This document shows, in pieces, positions 1 to 6,840 of a stretch of 9,311 bases of DNA; position 1 is the first letter of the stretch, and every line of letters starts with the position of its first letter. A model generated the notes under the pieces. The model searched no databases and was not told where the DNA came from. It was given only the letters and a program-made list of their open reading frames with translations. The position numbers and the translations under genes are program-made. This DNA comes from JBOGOC01 sp050747525. GTDB taxonomy: Bacteria > Acidobacteriota > Polarisedimenticolia > JACPZX01 > DASXTC01. Location: positions 1-9,311 of the forward strand of contig JBOGOC010000044.1 in NCBI GenBank assembly GCA_050747525.1, given 5' to 3'.

Positions 1-269
1 GTCGGTCATTGGGCCTCGGAGACCACTCCCCGCCGGGCGGCTCGCGACTCATCGGGCGGTGTAGAGCACTCATCCCGCAGGCTCGCGGCATCGGATGGGT
101 GCACATCTTGACCGCACGTTCCCGACCTGAGGCTCGTGAACCACGGTGCCCTGTTCACGGCCGATCCTCGCCGCCTCTCCGAAGCCCGGGGGACAACAGC
201 TCGTAGTTCCGATCGTTGGGACTGTAGTCGGCTGTTGCCTGGGGTTGGCGGGGGCCTAGATTCTGGCTG
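1..269. other. Non-coding leader upstream of the kinase gene
   Basis: I find no supportable gene here. The only open frame of note, about 65 codons from position 9 on the plus strand, gives a Pro/Arg/Gly/Ser-rich peptide with no recognisable motif and no ribosome site, which is typical of chance frames in GC-rich DNA. No tRNA cloverleaf or CRISPR repeat is visible. The last 35 bases hold a candidate promoter for the kinase, annotated separately. Confidence 0.5.
235..262 (+). promoter_or_regulatory. Weak candidate promoter for the kinase, possibly leaderless
   Basis: TTGCCT at 235-240 matches four of six bases of TTGACA. After a 16-bp spacer, TAGATT at 257-262 matches four of six bases of TATAAT. 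Transcription would start about 6-8 bases further on, almost at the kinase ATG at 270. That agrees with the lack of a Shine-Dalgarno sequence just before the ATG and suggests a leaderless or nearly leaderless mRNA. Both hexamers are weak, so this is inference from spacing and position. Confidence 0.25.
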
Positions 270-1699
<1,430 letters not shown>

Positions 1700-1703
<4 letters not shown>

Positions 1704-2020
1704 CGGCGGCGTTTGGGCCCGCCCGGAGTGCGGCCTTCGCGTGCGGCCCGGACCTTGGATTCCCTCTCGTCCTCGAGCCGCGCGCGGTCACGCTGATATC
1801 CCTCTTCCACGGCGCGCACGGCCTCCGGGTCGCCCGAAGCGCGGGCCTTGAGCAGCTCGTCGCGGTGCAGGATCTCCCGCTCGGCCAGCCGGGCCTGATA
1901 GACCTTGCGGATCCCGGCGATCTCCTCGCGCTGGGCGTCGGTGAGGGGCTTCTGGGACTCGCCGCGCTCGGCGTCCTGCTTGCGCAGCTTCTCCATGGCC
2001 AGCTCGTAGGCGGTCTTCAT
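1700..2020 (-). CDS. Small charged coiled-coil hypothetical protein
   Basis: A 106-residue protein with no signal peptide or membrane segment. It is rich in Glu, Arg, Lys and Ala throughout and is probably almost all helix, with heptad-like stretches around 24-55 and 65-92. The tail is basic (GGPKRRR). The opening (MKTAYELAMEKLRKQ), an LT.AQ..EIA segment and an AEREILH segment look like a conserved uncharacterised family that I recall from Acidobacteriota, Planctomycetota and Verrucomicrobiota; I know no function. The ATG at 2020 has no good Shine-Dalgarno sequence, but the conserved opening supports it. The gene converges on the kinase and its TAG stop overlaps the kinase TAG. Codon use looks like its neighbours. 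It could be a chance frame, but the regular amphipathic pattern argues against that. Confidence 0.72.
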
Positions 2021-2038
2021 GGCTGCATGTTAGCTGAT

Positions 2039-2100
2039 CCCCTCGCCCGCGGTGGGGGGGAACTGGGTATCCGCCTGGAGCGGCGGGCGCGGGCGAGGGG
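2039..2100. repeat. 13-bp perfect inverted repeat with nested hairpin (possible terminator)
   Basis: The arm at 2039-2051 (CCCCTCGCCCGCG) is the exact reverse complement of 2088-2100. Inside the 36-base loop a second inverted repeat, CCGCC at 2071-2075 with GGCGG at 2082-2086, could form a smaller hairpin. The structure lies 20 bases past the stop of the binding-protein gene (2120) and 18 bases before the start of the small coiled-coil gene (2020). A terminator for the former is the simplest reading, but no T-run follows on the minus strand. A leader structure controlling the 106-residue gene is the alternative. Confidence 0.6.
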
Positions 2101-2119
2101 AAGGGTCAGTCCATCTATT

Positions 2120-3328
2120 TCAGTCCCGTCCTGCCGGCCGCGCCACCAGCGTCTCGTTCTCCGCGGCCGCCAGCAGCTCGCGCGGGTCCTGCCGCTCGAC
2201 CCGCGAGAAGGCGAGGGCCCCGCGGTCGGGTGAGACCAGGCCGATGTCCGCGGGCTGCTCCTTGCCTTCCACGATCCTCCGCACCAGCGTCCCGGCGAAG
2301 GCGCCCATCTCCCAGAAGCCCGCGGTGAAGGAGAAGCTCAGCTCGCCCTGCGCCAGCGAGGCGTCGGGGACCGCCAGGATCACCTCGCGCGTGCGGGCGA
2401 ACGCGGCGATGCGCTCGAACCCGTCGGCGTCGATCAGCCGCGGGTCCATCAGCACGACGAAGGCGTCCAGCGGCAGGGACCGCAGCTGGTCCAGGGCGCT
2501 GCTCACGCCGTCGGGCTCGCCGGGATGCACGTCCACGGCGGCCACCTCGAGGCCGGCGCCTTCAGCCGCCCGCCGCAAATCCTGAAGCGTCGCGTCCATC
2601 CGGCCCGCGGCGTAGATGGTGCCGATGCTCCGTGCGCCTGGGACGACGTGGCGCAGGTGCTCCATCTGACGCGCGAACCCGCCGTTGAGCGGCACGCCGC
2701 ACATGTTGGTCGACACCAGCCCCGCGTCCGTGGGGCCGGGGACCATGGCGTGCACGATGGGGACGTCCTGGATGTAGCGGCGCGCCACGCGCGCGGCGGT
2801 CTCGCCGATGGCCAGCACCGCATTGGGATGCCCCTCCAGGGCCACGCGCAGCAGCCGCGCCGTGGTGGGGGAGTCGTCCAGCACCACCATGGTGGAGACG
2901 CGGCCCGGCATGGTGGAGCGGGCCCCGTCGAGGGCCGCCTGGTGGTAGGGGACCCCGGCCTCCACGAGCACCAGGACGTCGTGATCACCTGGACGACGCA
3001 GCGTGAAATTCACGCGCAGCACTCCGTTGCGCCGCGCGGTGTGACCCACGTAGGTCATCGCCACGCGGCCGGTGCCTTCGGCCCGGATGGTCAGCGGGTG
3101 CTGTCCGGGAACACCGGGGACGGAGTACCGTCCCTCGCGATCGGTCCATCCCCACATCGTCCCGAGGATCCCCGGGCCCGAGATGGCGATCTCCACGCCT
3201 TCCAGCGGAACTCCCCGTTCATCAGACACCCGTCCGACGACCGATCCCACCCCTTGTGCCAGGAGTGGCAGGGTCGCCGTGACGAGCACCACGGCCACTG
3301 CCAATGAGCGGTGCACGAACGCGCGCAT
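2120..3328 (-). CDS. Secreted ABC_sub_bind-type binding protein with N-terminal carboxypeptidase-regulatory-like domain
   Basis: A 402-residue exported protein. Residues 1-25 form a signal peptide (basic start, hydrophobic 9-23, cleavage near LLA/Q). Residues 27-110 look like a CarboxypepD_reg beta-sandwich: GxVxDxxGxPLxGVxI, then a DREGRYSVPGVPG turn and a closing beta strand. Residues about 115-385 match the ABC_sub_bind family: IGETAARVARR (174-184), DVPIVHAMVPGP (188-199), a GVPLNGG segment (211-217), IGTIYA (235-240) and DAFVVLMDP (288-296). That family binds small ligands for ABC importers. No permease or ATPase gene is adjacent, so it is an orphan subunit here. The ATG at 3328 was chosen because GGAGG lies 6 bases upstream (3335-3339) and the signal peptide starts there; the frame runs open to 3466 without family sequence. 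It lies 186 bases past the six-gene operon and could bind that pathway's substrate, which is inference. Confidence 0.85.
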   Translation of the reverse strand: MRAFVHRSLAVAVVLVTATLPLLAQGVGSVVGRVSDERGVPLEGVEIAISGPGILGTMWGWTDREGRYSVPGVPGQHPLTIRAEGTGRVAMTYVGHTARRNGVLRVNFTLRRPGDHDVLVLVEAGVPYHQAALDGARSTMPGRVSTMVVLDDSPTTARLLRVALEGHPNAVLAIGETAARVARRYIQDVPIVHAMVPGPTDAGLVSTNMCGVPLNGGFARQMEHLRHVVPGARSIGTIYAAGRMDATLQDLRRAAEGAGLEVAAVDVHPGEPDGVSSALDQLRSLPLDAFVVLMDPRLIDADGFERIAAFARTREVILAVPDASLAQGELSFSFTAGFWEMGAFAGTLVRRIVEGKEQPADIGLVSPDRGALAFSRVERQDPRELLAAAENETLVARPAGRD

Positions 3329-3334
3329 AGTCCG

Positions 3335-3339
3335 CCTCC
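3335..3339 (-). promoter_or_regulatory. Shine-Dalgarno site fixing the start at 3328
   Basis: GGAGG on the minus strand, 6 bases before the ATG at 3328-3326. It decides for the signal-peptide start over an in-frame ATG at 3466, which would add 46 residues ahead of the signal peptide. Confidence 0.8.
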
Positions 3340-3403
3340 ACGGAAAAGGGTTGCCGATGATGGGAGCTGTGTGGGAGCGACTCTGCGCCGGTGCGGCAGC
3401 GGA

Positions 3404-3437
3404 TGTCAAGAACTTTTTTGAAAGAAAATGAACAATC
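3404..3437 (-). promoter_or_regulatory. AT-rich element with consensus -35 (TTGACA) for the binding-protein gene
   Basis: On the minus strand 3409-3404 reads TTGACA, a perfect sigma-70 -35 hexamer. It is preceded at 3437-3411 by a strongly AT-rich run (including TTTTC and AAAAAA), conspicuous in this GC-rich window and resembling an UP element. The -10 is unclear: the best hexamers at 17-18 bp spacing are GCAGAG and CAGAGT. Transcription would start about 45 bases before the ATG at 3328. The patch lies between the end of the six-gene operon and the binding-protein gene, so that gene may have its own promoter. Confidence 0.4.
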
Positions 3438-3514
3438 CGGGAATGAAGCGGGCCGAAACGGGCCACGGCGTCAAAGATGGCACCGCGAGCGGACTTTCGG
3501 GAACAACCCCCCCC

Positions 3515-3934
3515 TCAGGCCTGGGGGGCGCAGGCGGACAGGAGGTCCCGGTAGCGAGGGGGGATGTGGCGCGGGCGGAAGGTGTCCATGTCCACGGCCA
3601 CCACGGTGTGGCGGCTCACGATGCACGGGGTGTCGTCGCCCCGCCGCACCGCGGTGAAGGTGAGATCGACGGAAGACCGGCCCACCTTGGGGACCTCGAT
3701 GGAGATGTCCAGCGTGTCGCCGTAGCGCAGAGGCTTGAGGAAGTCGGTCTTCACGCGCACGGTCGGGAAGCCCAGGCGCTCCTTGTCGAGGGCCTCCGGG
3801 TACGGGGTCCCCAGGTACTGCTCGAAGAACTCCTCGAAGGCTACATGGAAGTAGTGGTACAGGTTCGGGTAGTAGGCGATGCCGGCGTGATCGATGTCCC
3901 CGAAGCGCACCTTGATCGATGTGGACCAGGTCAT
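3515..3934 (-). CDS. Acyl-CoA thioesterase, 4-hydroxybenzoyl-CoA thioesterase (YbgC/FadM-like) hotdog family
   Basis: A 139-residue single hotdog domain, the usual length for the family. It should hydrolyse an acyl- or aroyl-CoA thioester in the cytoplasm, probably as a tetramer. The motif FGDIDHAGIAYYPNLYHYF (11-29) matches the 4-hydroxybenzoyl-CoA thioesterase motif; D15 corresponds to its catalytic aspartate and the long helix follows. A later segment (61-86) has the usual F-L-x-P-L-x-Y-G-D strand. The ATG at 3934 overlaps the stop of the upstream creatininase-family gene as ATGA, so translation is probably coupled; a GGAGG-like site lies about 10 bases upstream. It is the last gene of the operon. 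A thioesterase in a CoA-dependent aromatic operon may release CoA from dead-end intermediates or remove a late product; which one is not visible. Related clusters for 2-aminobenzoate often carry such a gene (recalled). Confidence 0.9.
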   Translation of the reverse strand: MTWSTSIKVRFGDIDHAGIAYYPNLYHYFHVAFEEFFEQYLGTPYPEALDKERLGFPTVRVKTDFLKPLRYGDTLDISIEVPKVGRSSVDLTFTAVRRGDDTPCIVSRHTVVAVDMDTFRPRHIPPRYRDLLSACAPQA

Positions 3935-4689
3935 CGCCCCAGCGCCTCCCTCACTTCCGTGACCACCATCGAGGCGAGCGCCTCGAAGCTGCGGTCCCCC
4001 TCGGCGGCGGTGGCCGCGGCCGGATCGCCGAAGTAAGCCTGGTCACCGCCCGCCTCGCGGAAGCTGCGCGCCCCTTCCTTGATCTTGAGTCCGATGCTCA
4101 CGGGAAAGGCGGGGAGCGCCCGGCGCACCTTCTCGTCGACGCGCTCGGGATGCACCGCCATCACCAGCGACGTCTCGTACTGCCCCGCGTGGCACGCCCC
4201 CGAGCGGAACTCTTCGGTGAGGGTGGCGGCCCAGCGGCGGCGCGTCTTGTCGGGAAAGATCACGGGCTTGCCGTGACGGCGCGCGGCCCGCTCCGCCGCC
4301 TCGCGCAGCACCGCCAGGTGCCCCGGCTCCAGGTGGCTGTTCACGAAGCACATCGCCGCGAAGCCGGACGAAAGCGCCGCCGCGCACAGGTCGTCCAGCA
4401 GCGCGTGCAGCGTGGCCGGCGTCACTCCCATCGCGCCGGCGAAGTCCTTGGAGAACTCGGTCACCGTGTAGCTGACGGCGGGCAGGACGAAGGCCGGCAC
4501 CCCTTCGGCACGCAGGCGCCTGGCCGCGCGGCGAGCGGCCTCCACCGAGATGAGGACGTCGGTGTCGAGCGGCAGGTGCGGGCCGTGCGGCTCGGTGGAG
4601 CCCACCGGAAGGAGCGCGACGGCGCCGGCCGCGTCCACTTCGGTCCAGGATCGCGAGGCCAGATCGACGCCGTCGGGATCATTCGGCAT
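3931..4689 (-). CDS. Creatininase-family metal-dependent amidohydrolase
   Basis: A 252-residue protein of the creatininase/MftE/ArfB fold, close to the family length. The motif GSTEPHGPHLPLDTD (30-44) gives metal ligands E33, H35 and D44. NSHLEPGH (117-124) gives H119 and E121. These match E34, H36, D45, H120 and E122 of creatininase (recalled numbering) with a constant offset of one, so a two-metal site should form. HAGQYETS (167-174) matches the usual HAGExETS segment, with Q170 in place of Glu. Members hydrolyse cyclic or linear amides. It starts at ATG 4689 with GGAGGAGG upstream inside the ligase gene, overlaps the ligase end by 11 nt, and its TGA overlaps the thioesterase ATG. In this operon it may cleave an amide, lactam or enamine-type C-N bond of the substrate or an intermediate. 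Creatinine itself is unlikely, since no creatine or sarcosine genes are present. Confidence 0.88.
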   Translation of the reverse strand: MPNDPDGVDLASRSWTEVDAAGAVALLPVGSTEPHGPHLPLDTDVLISVEAARRAARRLRAEGVPAFVLPAVSYTVTEFSKDFAGAMGVTPATLHALLDDLCAAALSSGFAAMCFVNSHLEPGHLAVLREAAERAARRHGKPVIFPDKTRRRWAATLTEEFRSGACHAGQYETSLVMAVHPERVDEKVRRALPAFPVSIGLKIKEGARSFREAGGDQAYFGDPAAATAAEGDRSFEALASMVVTEVREALGR

Positions 4690-6286
4690 CGCGTCCTCCT
4701 CCCAGCGAGACCGTCAGCATCGACGGGACGCCGTCGCGCAGGGAGGTGCGCAGCACCTTGCCGCGATCGCTGCGCGGCAGCGACTCCACGAACGCGATCC
4801 ACCGGGGGTACTTGTAGGGAGCCAGTCGCTCCTTGAGATGCCCCTTGAGCGCCTGCGCCAGGTTGCGCGAGGGAAGGTATCCGTCCTTGAGCGCCACGTA
4901 GGCCTTGGGCTTCACCAGCCCGCCGCCGTCGGCCTCTCCCACCACCGCCACCTCGCGCACGCTCTCGTGGCCCAGCAGGCAGTCTTCGATCTCCAGGGGC
5001 GAGACGAAGATGCCGCTCACCTTGAGCATGTCGTCGGTGCGGCCGCAGTAGTAGAAGTATCCCTCGGCGTCCTGGCGGAACTGGTCTCCCGTGACGCACC
5101 AGTCGCCCTGGAATGTCGCGCGCGACGACGCCCGGCGCTGCCAGTAGCACAAAGCGGTGGAGCCCCCCTTGACCCACAAGGTCCCCTGCTCGCCCACCGG
5201 GACATCCTTGCCGTCGGCGCCCACCACGCGCGCCTCGTAGCCCGGGACCAGACGCCCCAGGCTGTCCTCACGCACGTCGCCGAACCTGTTCGAGATGTAG
5301 ATGTGGAACATCTCGGCCGAGCCGATGCCGTCGAGGATCTCCACGTTGAAGGCGCCCCTCCACCGGCGGTACAGCTCGCCCGGGAGCGCCTCGCCCGCCG
5401 ACAGGACGACCCGCACCGAGGAGAGGTCCGGACGGGCGCTGTCGGGGATCGTCTCGAGTCCCTGCAGCATCATGTTGATCATGGTCGGGACGCTGGTGAG
5501 GACGGTGGGGCGGTGGCGCGCGATCATGGCGAACATCGTCTCGGGGGTGCTGCGCTCGGGGAAGAGCGCCGTCGTCCCCCCCACCGCGAAGGGGAACATC
5601 AGGTTGGTCCCCGTGGCGTAGCCGAAGAAGAGCTTGGGGACCGACAGGGTCACGTCGTCCTCGCGCATCCCCAGCACCTGCGCCGCGTAGGTCTCGATGT
5701 TGAAGGCGAAGTCCCGATGGAAGTGGACGGCCGCCTTGGGCTTGCCCGTGCTTCCCGACGTGAAGAGCCATCCCGCGATGTCGTCCGCCGACGTCGGCGC
5801 GGTGGCGAATCGCCCCGAGGCGTCCGCCATCTCGCGCTCGAAGGACAGCTGCCGTCCAGGCTCGCCCACCACCAGCAAGGTCCTGAGATGGCGGGCACGG
5901 TCCATCACCTGCTCGAACCGCTCGCGCACCGACTCGTGGATGACGGCCACCGGCGCGCGCGTGTAATCCAGGTAGTACAGGTAGTCGTCTGCGGTCTGCA
6001 GCGTGTTGGCCATGGCGAAGACCGCCCCGGCCCGCAGCGTCCCCAGCCAGGCCGCCACGAACTCGATGCCGTCGGGCAGCACGATCAGCACCCGCCGCTC
6101 CATGCCCGCCCCCAGCCCGTCGAGCACCTCGGCCGCCCGCCGCGCCATGGCGTCCACCTGGGCGTAGGTCCAGCCGGCGTTGCCCACGCGCACCGCCACC
6201 TTGTCCGGCCGCTCCACCACGTTGCGGTCCAGCAGGTAGTCGGCCAGGTTGAAGGCGTCGGGGAAGACCGGGAGGATGTCGGTCAC
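4679..6286 (-). CDS. Benzoate-CoA ligase family (AMP-forming) aryl/alicyclic acid-CoA ligase
   Basis: A 535-residue ANL-superfamily enzyme that makes an acyl-adenylate and then a CoA thioester. Motifs in order: P-loop TSGSTGKPK (176-184), KLFFGYATG (218-226), SAGEALPGE (296-304), IGSAEMFHIYISN (321-333), TGD with D400, hinge KVSGIFVSP (422-430), APYKYPRW (489-496), and the adenylating lysine K510 in SDRGKVLR. KLFF.Y, the HI.(L/I)SN stretch and VSGI.VSP are hallmarks of the benzoate-CoA ligase branch (BadA-like; also 4-hydroxy- and 2-aminobenzoate ligases) rather than acetate or fatty-acid ligases. G222 stands where I recall alanine in BadA. The GTG start at 6286 is chosen because it forms a GTGA overlap with the previous stop, has GAGG 5 bases upstream, and begins at the usual family N-terminus. 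The open frame reaches ATG 6823, but that part lies in another gene. It is probably the committing step of the pathway. Confidence 0.95.
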   Translation of the reverse strand: MTDILPVFPDAFNLADYLLDRNVVERPDKVAVRVGNAGWTYAQVDAMARRAAEVLDGLGAGMERRVLIVLPDGIEFVAAWLGTLRAGAVFAMANTLQTADDYLYYLDYTRAPVAVIHESVRERFEQVMDRARHLRTLLVVGEPGRQLSFEREMADASGRFATAPTSADDIAGWLFTSGSTGKPKAAVHFHRDFAFNIETYAAQVLGMREDDVTLSVPKLFFGYATGTNLMFPFAVGGTTALFPERSTPETMFAMIARHRPTVLTSVPTMINMMLQGLETIPDSARPDLSSVRVVLSAGEALPGELYRRWRGAFNVEILDGIGSAEMFHIYISNRFGDVREDSLGRLVPGYEARVVGADGKDVPVGEQGTLWVKGGSTALCYWQRRASSRATFQGDWCVTGDQFRQDAEGYFYYCGRTDDMLKVSGIFVSPLEIEDCLLGHESVREVAVVGEADGGGLVKPKAYVALKDGYLPSRNLAQALKGHLKERLAPYKYPRWIAFVESLPRSDRGKVLRTSLRDGVPSMLTVSLGGGRDAE

Positions 6287-6840
6287 TTGTTCCTCACGCT
6301 CTGCGCGAGCTTCGAGAGAGTGCCTTCCATGTCCGCCGTCAGGAGGGCCTTCAAGACGGCACCGTCGCGCTTCCACGTCACGATGGCCACCTTGCTCATG
6401 GACCCATCCTCCGATCCCATGTTTATCCGGTAGACGACATGAATCAGTTCGCCCTCGGTCAGCGTGCCGAGGATCGCGAAGCGTGAGGAAGCCATGAGGT
6501 CCTTCATCATAGGGACCTGTTCCATCAGGGAGCCCATGAGCCGCTGAAAGGTCTGGGGCGGCGTCAGGTCCTTGAACGACTGGCCCTCTGACAGGCCAAG
6601 CATCTGGCGTCCCGCTTCGCCGCTGGGATCGCTCTCGACGACCATCCCCATGATGCGCTGAAAGGCGGCCAGCGCCTCGGGATGCATGTAGCTGGACGCT
6701 TTGGCCCAGTCCAGGGCGCGCGAGGCTTCGAAGTACTCGGCGGCGAGCTTCTCGGCCTCGGCCTTCGCGTCGGCCGCATGGGCGGAGAAGGAACACATCA
6801 GAAGAATGAGAAGACCCGAACACAGGAGCCGCGGCTTCAT
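6283..6840 (-). CDS. Small exported protein, unknown function (possibly NTF2-like fold)
   Basis: A 185-residue protein that I cannot assign to a named family. Residues 1-22 form a clear signal peptide (KPR, hydrophobic 5-19, cleavage site AHA/AD). C16 is not in a convincing lipobox, so a soluble periplasmic protein is more likely than a lipoprotein. After that come an amphipathic helix (24-45), a Met-rich helical middle (60-120), and beta strands (122-170: FAILGTLTEGELIHVVYRI and KVAIVTWKRDGAVLKALL). Helices followed by a curved sheet resemble SnoaL/NTF2-like or DUF-type stress proteins, which is only a guess. The ATG at 6840 overlaps the oxidoreductase stop as ATGA, has GGAGG just upstream, and its stop overlaps the ligase GTG, so it is coupled on both sides. 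GC is about 61% over 6301-6600 against 72-75% in sampled flanking genes, hinting at a different origin. An exported protein is odd among cytoplasmic CoA enzymes. Confidence 0.82.
   Translation of the reverse strand: MKPRLLCSGLLILLMCSFSAHAADAKAEAEKLAAEYFEASRALDWAKASSYMHPEALAAFQRIMGMVVESDPSGEAGRQMLGLSEGQSFKDLTPPQTFQRLMGSLMEQVPMMKDLMASSRFAILGTLTEGELIHVVYRINMGSEDGSMSKVAIVTWKRDGAVLKALLTADMEGTLSKLAQSVRNK
6292..6295 (-). promoter_or_regulatory. Ribosome site deciding the GTG start of the ligase
   Basis: GAGG on the minus strand lies 5 bases before GTG 6286-6284. With the GTGA overlap of start and upstream stop, it supports re-initiation at 6286 rather than at the distant in-frame ATG 6823. Confidence 0.65.

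Noticed and set aside
48..80. Similar stretches GACTCATCGGGC and CACTCATCCCGC in the leader
   Set aside because: Short and imperfect with only one spaced pair; no sign of operator symmetry or an RNA gene.
3329..3466. 46-residue N-terminal extension of the binding protein to ATG 3466
   Set aside because: It would place sequence before a clear signal peptide and cover the AT-rich promoter-like patch; ATG 3328 has a strong ribosome site.
3511..3528. Palindrome around AGGCCT at the end of the thioesterase gene as an operon terminator
   Set aside because: On the minus strand the stem has an A/C mismatch, only a four-base loop, and is followed by GGGG rather than a T-run; it is likely chance in G/C-run sequence.
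4550..6433. 627-codon plus-strand open frame opposite the ligase
   Set aside because: His/Arg/Gly/Val-rich translation with no family motif; it is an antisense shadow of the GC-rich ligase gene. The same holds for long frames at 6981-8354, 1007-2233, 285-1559, 3919-4836 and 2525-3307.
6287..6823. In-frame extension of the ligase to ATG 6823 (714 residues)
   Set aside because: The added 179 residues are Arg/Gly/Asp-rich frame-shadow sequence lying over the exported-protein gene; the family N-terminus starts at GTG 6286, which has GAGG and a GTGA overlap.
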